Shown here: positions 34,679 to 49,600 of the stretch, in pieces | How the letters are laid out: every line of letters begins with the position of its first letter | How positions within the stretch are numbered: the stretch's first letter is position 1 | Assembly: GCF_965363235.1 (NCBI RefSeq) | Contig: NC_134845.1 | Coordinates: 20,462,524 to 20,526,523 of the forward strand | Length of the DNA: 64,000 nucleotides | From: Mytilus galloprovincialis | Taxonomy: Eukaryota; Mollusca; Bivalvia; Mytilida; Mytilidae | Direction of reading: 5' to 3' | Notes under the pieces: generated by a model | Seen by the model: only the letters and a program-made list of their open reading frames with translations | Database searches by the model: none | What the model was told of the DNA's origin: nothing | Position numbers and translations under genes: made by a program

Positions 34679-37600
34679 GTAGGTTGGGTAGATTATGTAT
34701 CTCAGTATGTTGGACTGTAAAAATATCTATATATTTCCACATCTTAGTCCAAATTAAATGATGATATCAACTGTACCGATTTTATTGCATAAGATACGAA
34801 TTTTGATAATTAAAATCAAAGTGTTTTAAATCCAAAATTGTTAAATAATTGGACAAAATTTAATGAATATTTCATGATTATGTACTTTGAAAACAAATGA
34901 ATACATCTTGGGTTTTTTTTATCATTTTCCATCGGAATTGTGTTGTACAGTCATTCCCAAAAAATGGGTACAATTCGAATGTAGACACTGTTAAAAAATA
35001 AATTTCAACTGAGCAGAGAGAGAGTGTTGTTTTCTTCTGTGTCTATATCTAGTCTGTCATTTTTTTAATTTTTACTTACACCATTTTAGTTGTTTTCTAG
35101 TTTTAGCATTTTTTGTAAGACAAGGTAAGTATGAACGTATCGGAGGTTAGTGTTGTATAAAGTCATCTTAAAAATTGCATTAGAGAAAAACACAAGATTT
35201 AAATCCAGGCTCATGTGAAATGGGTTACATTTACCACCATAGCAAACTGATTTATACGTATTATTCTGTATATATTGAAAGCAAATACCAATTTTAAGGT
35301 CTGAATTAATATAGTGTTTAAAAAATAATTCAAATAAGTAGTTTTCACAACTTATTTAGTAATAAATTTAAACTAATGAAATGTTATGCTGTATAATATT
35401 TTAGTTTCATAATACAGCTTTCCAGGAAAAACCCTATTATTTATGTTTTGAATCACTTGTATGCATTTTTTATGCTTGTATTAATCCACACCCCCATCTT
35501 TGTTACGGAGGTTGCTATCAAACCAGTATCTGAATGCTGATACATAGTAACACTTAACTCTTTAATACTAGATTTTCTAAACAATGTATTGACATTACAA
35601 ACTTAAAAACTGTTTTCTATCAAGTTATATGTTTCTTTTAGTCAAATTGACTTGTTCGTGTCAAAATCTCCGTAACGATTCATGAACTTTCACTCAAAAA
35701 TATGTTTTACCTAAACCGAATACTGTTCAACTTAATTTTATTAGCTCTATACAGATAATGTCATCTTCCTTCACACCATAATGTATGTATTATACTCAAC
35801 TATGAAGTTTTGGAGTCAAAATAGTTTCATTTCGAAAATTTCTATCCTCCGTAACGACATTTAAAACCTCCATAACGGACAATTCCAGTTCTTACCAACA
35901 GGAAACATATAAATGAATGTAAATATTGGAATTAAATGACAAACAAGACAACAGAATTAAACATTTTTCTTAGTAAATCGTTATCTAAAAAGAGTAAAGT
36001 CCTGTTAGAGAAAAAAAACTTTTTTTCCTTAAATTTCTATCCTCCGTAACGTAAATCAATGATGTCGTCTATGATTGACATCACCTTTTGATTTTTATTA
36101 GTGATAATTGATGAACTGATTTGGTATCTATAACAATGTACAAGAATTTCAATTGGTATGATCGTGTTTACATGCATCTTTAGATTTTTTTTATTTGCAT
36201 AACCTCCGTTACATTGATGAGTCCTAAATAATCTTGAAAATGTTTGCCATAAACCGCTGTTAAAGTTATGATTGTCGTCGTAATTACACAAGTTGTGTTG
36301 TCGACTATTTTAAATCTAAGAAAATGGCTGATATAACGTTTATTAAACGTTATAATGTTGCTCACATAATAGGGAAAAAACAAGTTAACCTACCGTTCTC
36401 AAAACAATATTTTTTTTCTCAAAATCTGTATTTTGTTTGTCTGTTTTCTTAATAATAAATGATATCTGCTACAAAAATGACTTTCGGCAGTGTCGGCAGC
36501 CGCTGATACTGATAAAAATAGTCTGACAACTTAACTGTAAATAACTGCGTCACGGAGGTTATTTAAACGGAGGTTAGTTTTATTTACATTATACATGGAA
36601 ATATGTAACAATATTGTTGAGTTGCTTTCTCAAAACTGATTATTGAGAAGCTTTATGGGTGCTTTCAATGAAATAATCATCATTTTGATTTGTTCTTGGT
36701 TAGTGCGTTCCAAAATACGCGTTACGTAGGTTGGATTCTTATATGCGACAATCGAAAAAAAGAGAAAGAGAATATTTTTTTTTATTTTTCGTTTCATTGC
36801 AATAAAAGTTAAAGGCAGGATTTTAAAATTTGATGTATCAACTTTGCTTAAAGTCACTTTGGGCATGATTTCCAATCATATAAATATGTTTTGACTGTAC
36901 CTAAAGATACGTTACGGTAGGTTATACGTTTATCGGCGACATTGGTTTAATGGGTAAATCAAAGTGTATATTATAACTTTTGATTCTAAAATATTTTTGT
37001 GGATAAAAATCAATATAGTGTCAAATAAAAAAAGCAAATCTAATCATGATTTAGATGAAATAAAGTATTTTAATCCACACCGATATTTGGAGTTTTTCTT
37101 GGCGACATTCGGAATTCGTGTGATTTCCGTATATTGAATAGAAAATCACACAAATATATTTACGATATACATCACAGAAGAATATAATTTTATTTTAGTA
37201 TACATATTAATCGCTTAGAACACGAAAAAGATTATCTGTGACATATGTTCAGCTTGCATTTTGTGGTTATTTGCCGGCGACACTGAAATTTTGTAATTGT
37301 ACCCATTTTTTGGGAATGACTGATTAAACAGTAAACAGAAACATATGTTTTGCCTTTTTTCTAATGATAATGTGTTTGCTTCTTACTGCCAATAGGATAA
37401 GTTTACTATTGATGATTTTTGTAATATTTTTGTCAATATATCTTTAAATCCTTTACATACTTTGTAGATTAAAAGTTGTTTACTCGTACAGTACTTTGAT
37501 CTTTAAACCACAAAGCTGTGTGTGTATTGGTTGTGCTTTGCTTTTCACCCGTACATTAATTGCAGACCCGATGAGTTTAGTTTGACTGTTATTTAAACTA

Positions 37601-40600
37601 ACATAAACATGTAATTATTATTAATATTTTTCATCTTTGTTTTTTACAGAGTAAATACGGCAAATGCTGCAGATAATAATACAATGATCAGGTAATAATA
37701 TTTATCTCTTATTGTATTATAAAATAATATCAATATGTCAAGACGACGTCATTGTTTTTTTTTAATCAATAAATAGCTCTGTCCTTTTTCTTCTAAATTT
37801 TTTTTTTATTAATTTGCGTTCCAAAATTAAGATTGATATATAATAACTGTTTATAGTGATTCATTATGTATATGTATGCTAATGTATTTCAAAAGGGCAA
37901 TATGACAATTATTTAGTCAAACGATCATTAACCAGCCGATTCCTCCAGGTAAGAAAATGCGCCAAAAAGAGGAAACAATGTCCTTGAAAACAAATGCCCC
38001 ATATTGATGACCAGAAAGTAATGTCCTTTGTTTTATAGGTAATTAGTATGCTTCAAATTGGGGAACACAGAAATTACTCTTCTATTGATATTGTGAAAAC
38101 TGCAGAGTCACTACTATATGTCTAAATAACTTCAAATGGGCAAAACGCATCCAAATTTAATATTTGAAAACTAAAAATGTGAAATAGTGATGGAGACATA
38201 AAAAGAAATCATAAGAAGAAAAAGATTGTTATTGCCACTTTTAAACCAGGGGCCGTGTCAATGAAAGTATCCTAGGATATGTCCTAAGATAGGTCTTAGG
38301 ACATTATTTAGGATGGTCTTAGGACGTGTCTGAGACATGTCTTAGGATGTAAAACAAAGCTGTCTTAGGACAGTCCTAACTACGACGGTCCTAGGACCAT
38401 CCTAACACATATATTTAATTGAAAAAAAATATAGAGATTTCTATGACATAGATTTGATTGTATTTTAATATTTATATATGTAAAGAGAGGGAGGATGACT
38501 TTTATATGGAACAATTAACGCAAAATAAAAGTTACAAGATTAAACGTTATACTAATAAATACGTTATTTAAAAATAAGATGGAAGATATAAATGATTTTG
38601 ATACGAAAACATTAAAGTAAATAGTCACAAAACTTTGTTAAATGTGATATTCGTGCTGCAATTTTAGTACGTAAACTAGTTTTGTCCTCTCGATTTCATT
38701 ACATGTATCGAATGAGGACTAGTTAAAAAAGTAGTTTTTTTCCCATATTTAAATTTTTATTGCACCGTTTTGGTAAGTCGCAAAAATGTTGCTTTACTGA
38801 TAGTATTTTTTAGGCTTCAAAAAAGGCAGCACGAAATAATTTAATGTAATACAATTAAATCTTTAACAAAAATTGAGAAAAAAAAAATGTTTTATTAATT
38901 TAATTCTTATAACAGTTTGATAGTTTAATATTGTATTAGTATTTCTAGTATTGAGTTTATGCCATATTTGCTGTTTTTATTACGTTTTAGGACATTGTAA
39001 CTTTTAGGACTATCCTAAGACACCTATTTGTATGTCCTAACTTTAGGACCAAATTTAGGACATATCTTATTTTAGGAGACTTTCGTTAACCTGACTTAGG
39101 ACTAAGACGTGTCCTAAGACCATCCTAAGACATGTCCTAGTCCTAGGACAGCTTCGTTGACACGGCCCCATGTTAACTAAGGAGACAGATATATATGACT
39201 ATTTTCATTAAAGAGGGATATAATTATGTTCTAATCTGATTTACAGAGAGAATATCCTAGAGAACATATTATCGAAATATGACAAAAGATTTCCACCACT
39301 GTACAACAAAGGTTAGTTTACAATATTTACTTTATAAAAAATAATCTCTTTTATAATATTTTTATTTTCCCTATATTTTAATTATTAGAATGTAGATGTA
39401 TTCATCCGTTTAGATTTTCTTGACGAATGAGAACTAACCGGAGCATGGGAGTGCAATTTCGGATTTTGGCGCAATTCCGTAGTTTTTAATACATGACAAA
39501 CGAGACGATTTTAATTTAACGGTTAAAAATGTCCTCTACAAAAGCAGCAACATAACAACTTATCCTGCATATGGTATTTAAATTTTCTCTTTCGGTATTC
39601 AAAAGCATGCAGCTGCTGCTCAGACTTTATAAACATCCCCTGTGTCTGAGCAGAAAGTGGATGCACCACGGTTTTGTCAAAAACCGTCTCGTACTTTTTT
39701 GAATACAAATGTCATCTTAAACTACCAAGACTTGTTGCATAATATATAACGACAAACAATTAAATCTTTGCATCAGAGAGGAATCAAAAATAAAAGTTAA
39801 ATAAATATTTAAATCAAATAGAAATTTCGTCATATTTAAAAATAAAAAATATTACATAACAGTCTTGTTGGGGAAAGATACCAAAAGGACACATAAACTT
39901 GTAAGTCCAAAATAAACTGACAAAGTTTTGGCTTAAAAATAAAGACAAACAGAAAACAATAAACAGTTCATAAAACACTATATAAAAAACTAGATACTGG
40001 GCAGCATGGACCCCACCTGTAACTAAGAGTGATCTAAGGTACAGCAGAGTGTAAGCAGATATATATATTGTGAAATGTAAAGATTCTAGATTTTTAATAT
40101 AATGTTAAATATTCTTTTTCGGTACTACGTCTCTCCATTTTGTTTTTGTGATATGGTGATATTTTGTATTCTTGTCTTTCATTTTTGCTGATGTGCTTTG
40201 TCTATAGAGTGTCTACATTTAATTTCCTTTTTCTTTTTTGACTGCTGTACCACAATTTTATTTTTTACATTTTTACATAATACGTTTTTTTGTTTTGCTC
40301 AGACATTGTTGTCAATTTGATAATTTTTTTATGCGACTGTCATACAAATGAACAAGTTAGAGGTTTATCTAACTAAAGGAACAGATTAAATCCATCATTT
40401 TCTACATAACGAAATGCCTGGACCAAGTTCGGAATATGACATTTGATTTCCAGTCGTTAAATTTTTTTTAGCTTTTGATTTTGCCATTTGTTAAGAGACT
40501 TTCCGGTCTGAGTTTGCTTTGGAGAATCGATATTTTTGTTATTTTACTTTTTGGTAGACTACTGTTGGTCTTTCATCGTTATTGTTGGCAATGTCACTAG

Positions 40601-43600
40601 TTAATTTTCTTCGAGTTTTAATTTTTGATTGCCCTCTTAATCCTGGTAATACCGTCTACTGAGCTGGTGTGCTTAGGTAATGACTAGCTTTTCAATTAAA
40701 GTTCATCGGATACACCAATTTGATAGATTTGTTATATTTTAATTGAGTTCTTTCTCTGTTTGCAGCATTATTTTTAAAGATATGTCACTTCTTGGAATTT
40801 TCTGAAAAAAGTTTACCTATTTAAGAGTTTGATTAATAAAAATCATCTGATTCTTCTTACAAAACCGAATCAAAAACAATCATTTAGAGATAGTACGGGC
40901 CATTTAAACTCATAAGTCGAAAATAAACTGAAAACGCCATAGAAAAAAACAATAAAAAACCAAAAGATAAATAATAGTATACAAAACAAAGACTGTGAAA
41001 GAAGAAACACACTTACACCAGGGGTGATCTAAAGTGCTCCGGAAGGGTAAGCCAATTATGATCCGTATGTGACATCCGTCGTATTGATCATGTTAGTAAA
41101 ACAAACATGGTTATAAGTCTTATTCAGCTGGTCACATTCGGGGGAAAGGCGACGAGATTGTATTGATGACAACTGGAACATATTCGCCTTCATCAAGAAA
41201 CAGATATTTTATAACTGTCAATTAATGGCTGCTTTCAACTTCGTCACTTGAAACTCTTCGTTTGATAACTTCTTTTTAATAGCAGAACTAAGAGGTGATT
41301 GAATTGTTTTCATTTTATTGCTTTCAGCACAGCCAGTAGAAGTTAAAGTTCAAATCTATGTTGTTGGAATCTTCGGAATTGATGAAGCGCAGATGGTATG
41401 TGATATTGATATATTTACATGGTCGTGGTAATCTCTGGAGTAAAGTTTTTCAAAACTAAAAGTAGTTGAATAATTTTCAATAATTCTCTCGAGAGTAGTA
41501 TACTTTTTACAATTTACAGTAGCATAACATGAGAATTGATAATCAAGTTTAAATTTGTGTCAATAAATATCAATAAGCAAAATGCTTTATTATGAGTTAA
41601 CAACTAAATGTAGGTTGTATTGCAACTGTTAATATTTGAAAACATAACTAACAATAGTTTCAATTTGGCTCATGATAATGTTAATAGAAAATACCACTAG
41701 TAACAGTTGCCAACTCGATTACCCGATCGTTAATGTTATACCTAATTTTGTAGCAAGGATGTAATATTTTTTATGACGGGTGTCACATGTGGAGCAGGAT
41801 CTGCTTATCCTTTAGGAGCACCTGCGATCATCCCAGCTTTTGGTGGGGTTCGTGTTGCTCAGTCTTCAGTTTTCTATGTTGTTTTCTTGTGTACTATTAT
41901 TTGTCTGTTTGTCTTTTTCATTTTAAGTCATGGCGTTGTCAGATTATTTTGGATTGATGAGTTTGACTGTTCCTCTGGTATCTTTCGTCCCTCTTTTATC
42001 ATGGCTGTTTTCTGCTCTTTTTTCAGGTTGTTGTTTCTTTTACACGTTCCACGTTCCTTTTTCTCAATTCTATTTGAATTTGAAAGGCTATACATATAAA
42101 TGTCAGTAGCTTTATATATGCATAAGGGAGTTCCTTGTTGACTGGTACTAAATACATGTGACAACAACTGATGCCAACATAAGGAAATAGACAGTTACCA
42201 TAATATGCTATGATGCTGGTGTTACTTGCTTACCTCTTAATTGTTATTAAGATCATCATCGCTGAAGAGTCATTGATTGTTGAAATATGCATCTGGTGCA
42301 AAAAGATGGTACCGTTTATGTCATTATTAGATTTTACATATTTATCTCATTGTCAACCTCGATGTCACATAATTAGTCAGTTGTTCACAGTCCAACGTTT
42401 ATGATCCTATCAATTAATTCGATATAGTGTTATTAAAGAACAGAATGTCTGATAGAAATGATCATAATGATATATCTATTAACCTTTTATAACGTTTTTC
42501 ACCTTTTTGTATACTAGTATACATATTCAAATAAACCTTTCTACCACTTTAGCTTCCTGTAGGAGCTTACAAATTAAACATACGAAATCGTCTTCAATTT
42601 TAGTGAAAATTGAGAAAACACTCTGTAGAAAAAAAAATATTTTAAGGTTTACATAAAGTGAGATGCGCATATTCAATATTTATTCAAAAGATTCTAGAAA
42701 TTTTGAAGGCTCCTAATTTAAAAAAAAAATACAAAAACTAAATACGGATAACCTGATTATGTTGTTAATAAATAACCAAGTTTCAGCACATCAAATATGT
42801 ACATGCATACAAACTGAGGTGAACATTTGCATTGTTTATTCATATATTATAGAAAGATAAGATGAGGAGAGAAATGTTTTAACCTCCCACATTTAACCAG
42901 CCGTTACAGTATTTACACTTCTCTGGTCACAAAACGGTTTTTTTTTTTGTTGTTGTTATCGAATTAACATTATAAAAATCATATTTAAATTAAAAACGTT
43001 AATGTCTATTCGTTTCAACAAACAAATATGATTTTATCGTAATAGCATTATTACGAATCTCTTTTGTTTCGTGAACTTATAGCAATTTGGTAAAATAAAA
43101 ATCGCTTTAAATAAAGCCCATAACAACCTAATGTCATCTTGATACACATAAAATTTCATAATTCGATACAAATGACTTTTTTAATTAATATACTATAATC
43201 TATAAAAAGTTCTCTCATTAAAATAAATAATTCAAAAAGTCAATAAAAAAAGCAATTAAAATCCGTGATTCAAACAAAGTTGCTCCGATACTAAATATTC
43301 CGCTACTTAGGCACATCTCTTGATCTAATTGTTATTTAGGCAGTAGGATGGAACTCAGGTTTTAATGATTTGCAAAATATGACGAAATTTCTGTTGGGTT
43401 TAAGGTGATACATAACACTACAGGGAGATAACTCTGTAAAATCAGCTTAACGTTTTAATTACGTTGTATAGTTAAGGGAATATTAAGCTTCTCAATAATT
43501 AAAATAGGAGTTTGTCAAACTGCTATATAACCAGTGTAATTTTTCTGATAAAATGGTTGGTTCAATTTTTTTGAAATTTTCATATTTTTGTCAAAGGGTC

Positions 43601-46600
43601 AAAGTAAATACTTTGTCAAAATTTTATGAAAATTAAACGAGCCAAATTAATTTTAGTGAACGTGTTGGGTACCACCTTAAATATTTATTTTACTTTTAGT
43701 TTTGCTTCCTCTCTAGTAAATAACGTATTGTTTGCCGTATGATACATGTTGCAAAAATAATAATTCATTACTAAGGGTACATTTCTTTTTGAACACAAAC
43801 GATGCAAACCGCTAAGCGCGCACATGATTTGATCATGTGTTTCTAATATACGTTTGCAAAGTTTACATAAACTTTGACAAACTATGCACTCGCTAAAGAT
43901 GCGTCTACAGTTTGTCGTTCATCGTTTGTTAGTACAAACGCTACATTTGATTCTAACTTAAACCTGATTCAACGATGTATTTTTTTCTACGTTTGTAAAA
44001 AGTCTGCTTACCAACAACATGAGCATGCATTATTAAAAGTTCAAACAGGGTTAATAAAGACTTATTAAACGATGTACTTGTTTCTACTTTTGTAGCGTTT
44101 ATAAAACAACAACAAACGCCACACAACGTTTACAAAATTTTGGTTAGAAAGAAATTCACTCTTAGTATTATATCCTCGGCTTAACAAAACTATGAAGTAA
44201 TTAACGTCTTGTTTGTGGTAGCAAACATATAAATGAATGTTCCTTAATTTGTAGAAATATTCAATGAGTATGTACCTTCGACAACAATGGACTGATTCCA
44301 GGCTGATGTATGATGCGCCGGAGGGTTTAACTAAGATAGAGCTGGACAATGAAATCAAAAAAGAAATATGGGTACCAGACTTATCTTTTATGACAGATAT
44401 GGATACTAAAGTTCATCAAGTAACACTACCCAATAAAATGATGTTTTTATATCCAGATGGATTTGTGTCATACAGTACGAGGTAAATGCGTTATTCACTG
44501 CTTGGAAGATTTAGCATGAATGACATCTAGAATAAAGTTCCGCTGTGTTGATCCTAGTTGAAGCCTCATTAACTTATAAAATAGCAAACAGCAAAAGCGT
44601 ATTTGTGTGAATAGATATAAGTACATTTGCTATGAGTGCCAATGAGACAACTCTGTGTCTAAGTCACAATTTGTAAATCATCATAGCTCAAAGTATTGTC
44701 TCCTTGAGCCTTAACTCACACCAAACAGCAAGCCATAAAAGGCTCCTGAGTCACTGAGGAGTCTTTCAAAGACAAAACGCGCGTCTATCGTACATAATTA
44801 TAAGCCTGTTATTCATGATGAGTGTATTTACTATTGCGGCAATTGACTTTTGGTTTACCAAAAAATTAAGTACGCAATTTAAAAAAAAAAAGTTTATGTA
44901 TAGAACTTTGTATACCCATGACAGTGTTGTGTCTCGATACTCTTGGTGGTGAAACCCACTCTGTAATGTTTCTCAATTTATGACTTTGATTATGTCTTCC
45001 TTTAAGTTAACCAGCTTAACTTTTTTTCAAATAGACATTATAAGTTATCTACGTTCATATCCGGGTCATATAAGGGTGTTAAAATATCCATATCTACGGA
45101 TATGAACGTAGATAACGAAGTTATTCCCGGCCTTAGTCCGAATCGGGGCGAGTTTTACGGAAATTCGGCCGGTACAAAGTGTAACGTGAAAACATTTACG
45201 GGGTGTGGTAGAACCCTACAGGTAGTCAAATATAAGACGTTTTTAATACGGAGACAGAGAAACTGGACAGCCGGACAGCAAATCCCTGATTTGTCCGTTA
45301 AAAACCCGGATTTATTATTCGAGAATCAAGTGGAGATAATTTAAGAGAACGTCGTCAACAGATGTCGCTGCGTAGAAAAATAATTCCCCACGGAAGACGA
45401 ACCGGCAGGAAATCGTGAATTTGTTAAATTATAAGAAACTAAACGTATCACGAGCGGTATGCATGATATGATAATTTTAACAAGTATTTAAAAGATATGA
45501 GAAGTCAAATAATTTCATCGTTGAATCAGAAATTCAAGTCATTTATTTTCAGCCTTCGGAACCGCCATTTTTCAACATCGACTGTCATTGACAAATATTC
45601 AACTCTGGACGAATTGACACAAACCCGTTTTACTTAGGAAAAATAAATATGATAAGTTTATATTGATAAACTGGAGCATGGAGAACAGAACTGGGGTAGT
45701 CACATGACGTTACCCTTCCTTGTTTACACACGAGCACAAACTTGACTAAAACAGCTCCGAAATATGACAGACTTGCCACTAATGAAAAGACAGTCAACAT
45801 GTCATTTGAAATGAACAAAATCTGTTATTTTTTGTGTAATTTATTTCCCTTTTCATGCCCCAGTACACAAAAATACTAAAAATGAACAAATTTGTTTTTA
45901 CTTTCATATAAATCACACAAATTTTATGAATTCAGCGCATTAAACATGTAATTAAATGTACACAAACCTCCCAATAACATCCTTTTAGCAGTGCATTATT
46001 TTTTGGGAAGTCCAGGTGTAAATTATTGTGACACTTGTCAGGTTTTGTCCTGAATCAGTGAAAGAATGACATGTCCAGTGTAAACATTCTGAGATCAGAC
46101 ATATCATAGATAAATAACAGAGGAAAACAGTTTGAAGAGAGTCAGATCCTTATTTTGTAGCTTTCAGATGTAATTTCAAATTAATGAAGATCTATGATAT
46201 CACTTCATAATATAATATTGCTTGTGCTTGTTCCCTATTCATCTTCCAGGTTCTAGCAGTCATTCAATAATTGTTCCATAGATGATTGTTCAATCTGCAT
46301 CCAGTTTACCTATTAGTAAATTAATCTCTATTAATGAATACTTAGTCTAGTTCATTCTTTTTTTACAATTGTTAAGCTGCATGCACCTGCATTTGATGAT
46401 TGAGGATTTATATATCAGGTCAACATGGTATTTTTTTTAATTCTTCATTAGGGAGCTACCATTTGATTTTTATGGGGGGGGGGGCTAGGATGAAAAATTT
46501 TGTCCTGAATTTTTTTTAGCTGTAATCTCTGTCCTGCCTTTTTATTTTTCACTCTATTCGGTCCTGCTTTTTTTTTTTTTTAGTTTATCCTGACTTTTTA

Positions 46601-49600
46601 TTACCTAAATTGTAGTCCTGACTTTTTTTTTTGCAAGTGTCTCATCCTGCCTATTTTTTTTACTCAAAACTCCTGTCCTGCCTATTTTTTTCAAATTTCA
46701 TCCTAGCCCCCCCCCCCCCCATAAAAATCAAATGGTAGCTACCTTATTACACATATTTCAGTCTATATATATATGTTACCAGAAATGGTTATATATCATA
46801 TGTCTCATATGGTATATATTATTTGAGAACATTATGTCAATATATATTATACTATATATTATATGAATTATATAAAAAGGTTATATTCATTATATAATTA
46901 TTTTCCACACTCCGTGGCTCAAGCTGTTGAATGTTGTGATTGTTTTTTTTTCAATTTGAGTACATGCATTACTATCCCACTGAATTATATATACAAAACT
47001 GTAATTAGAGAGAAAGCTATTTTCAGTTTTACTTTATTCTAGAAAAATATAAAATTTACTTTATCTTAAATGTTAAACAGACATGACTCAAGAGGACTGT
47101 ATGGGTATCCATATTCTATGCTTAGATTTATATAATATCTCCTAAGCCAAATGATTTAAAAAAAACAAAGTTTAAACTACTACATTTCAGAATTTATATT
47201 TTACAATATAACCCCTTTTCTAAAATGAGACAGCACACAACAAAACACATGACAGTGTCACTATCAGGCCAAATCTAAATATATAGTTAGAATGAAAAAC
47301 CACTGCAGAGAACAAAGTTCAATATAAAATGCAATATTTTTATGACATCTATTTTTTCAGGAATAGATTTTACTTTTTTAATCAGTCTCTCAATACAAAA
47401 TGAAATAAAGCCCTGATTTTGTTTTTATTATTTATTATTTTTTCTAAATTTTTATTCCTTTGTAATATTGCTACTTACAAACACATAGAAATTACATTTT
47501 TGGTAAAGCCTTCTTATAGAGTACTTTGATTAATTCAATTTTTAATCAAAATTGTCATGGGTATATATAATATCCTATCGCCAGTGACTAGAAGTTGTTA
47601 CATTTCAGTGTTCATCATTAATAGGCCTCACATATTAAAATAATTACTTGCATAGATAAACATATTTAAAATGGAAATAAACATTTAATAAGTTCACAGA
47701 TATAACTGACATTGGGTCTTAACTTAACAGAAATTCTCTAAAAACATTCTAGAATAGAATATATAACAGCAAAATTGTACATTTTATACCCATAATCTTT
47801 ATAAAATATATTTTTATGTAGATCTACTAAGAGACAATATGTTTCTGCATCACTGAATGCTGAATCAAAATGAAGAATTTATGTGTATTCAAGAATAATA
47901 ATTTATAATTCTTCTAAAAAGTATGCCATGAAATAATTATTTCCATCAAAGTATATATATATGACAAAATAGAGGTATACACATGCAATCAGGGAATATT
48001 CTGCAACATTCCCCCCTTTAATGATGGAATTTTAACATCAAAGCTTTAGGCAAGTATTTTTTTTTTTAACAATTTACTGGTCCAAAACCCCTCACTTAAT
48101 TTATGTAAAAAAAATAACCATATAGAAAACTTTTTTTTATATTTCTTCTGAAGCTGTAGTAATATATTTTTTAAACTGAATATGTAATAATATTTGCAAT
48201 TTCCCCGATTTCTAGATGATTATCAGATATTTTTATGCAATATGTAATTAAATAGTGATTTACCAAAGCAGACATACATTCTATTATACTTTCTCTCACT
48301 GTTTGGGTCTTGATACCTGACAGGTGCCCTCATTCCAATGATTAATTGTAATATCCAAGGTATTTTTCATATTTACACATTTTCCTTCGCACACTGATAA
48401 ATTATTGGATATTTTACCCCAGAATGAACTCTTTCACTTACTAAAATTGAGCGAAATGGTTATTTTCTCTCGTTTCTGATCAGCCGTCCCTTCAACGACT
48501 TTTCATTCGAGTTATCTCCCTTTGGCCGGTCGCTAGTTTTGGGCCTGTTGAATTGACACAATGCCGTTTTACCTGGCGAGTTTTTGTATCAATAGGCATT
48601 TCATGTTCATAATATCAGGAGGTATCATCCCTATAAAGGAAAATACGTTACCATTCCGTGTGTCATTTCAATTTACATTTATTTACCGAGAAGTGTCACG
48701 ACCGCGGCACGTTTTTTCATCTTTCCCAATCAAATAATCAAGGAAATTCTATTTTTTCGTTCTTAAATGAATAACGTAGTTAAAGTTTGAAACCTGCCGT
48801 ATTTAATGATGTATTTGGTTAAGCATGCTAAATACACAAAATAGCTTTACGCCGTCGATTTCGTGGCGTCATTGCCGTTGCTAAAAAATGCCATTTTTTG
48901 AACTGAAAATCACGTGACCAGAATAATAAAATCGACGCCATTATGAGATTTGCTGTCCGGCTGTGGATTGAGTCAAATTTGGCGCTCAATGTTGTGAGAG
49001 TTACGTCATAGATGGTTTGACGTCAACGTGGGTCATTTGCATAGCTATGTCAGTAGTCCCATTCCTTGAAAATGTGACAGTCAAGTGATGCATTTAATGA
49101 AATGAGTGTAAATGATCGGCATAATAGGACAAAATCGTTAATGAATTAAATATGTAATTACAAACATCATGGATAATCTATAGAATTCAATATTTCACAA
49201 GGAGCAATCATGGAACTAAGGAAAACTTGCATGAATTTCCCCGGGATAATGGTTAGCAACGTCCGGGGATATGGGTTAGCAACACCCAGGGGCTATGGGT
49301 TTTGTAACGACGTGTGTTAACCAATCAAAATCCTAGATATATACTAAGCCGGGGATAAGTTATATTAATATGAGGCAGGCATTACCTGTGAAAGGGGACG
49401 AAGTCTATGATTTTTTGAATTCAAACATATCTTAATTTCAAAACGGAAACAGCTTAACGTTTCCGATTTTGGTTCTGTTGTCAGGGATTTTAGTTGTTAC
49501 GTTATTTAAGTTATGACGTCATATGCAATGTAAACAAAGAAACGCTATCATAAGGTAACGTTTTTTCATATCAAGGAATTATCAAAAATGAAATTGATAT

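Noticed and set aside
41773-42099. 108-codon plus-strand frame that looks hydrophobic
   Set aside because: It is the translated tail of the Penelope-like family; equivalent frames appear at other tail copies (for example 21626-21844) and none is conserved as protein.
44754-44780. Active hammerhead in intron 5
   Set aside because: CTGAGGA and AAAA replace the invariant CTGATGA and GAAA boxes, so it is annotated only as a degenerate copy.
45102-45344. 80-codon frame in the CpG-richer island
   Set aside because: Begins inside a hairpin arm and resembles no family known to me; kept only as a compositional oddity.
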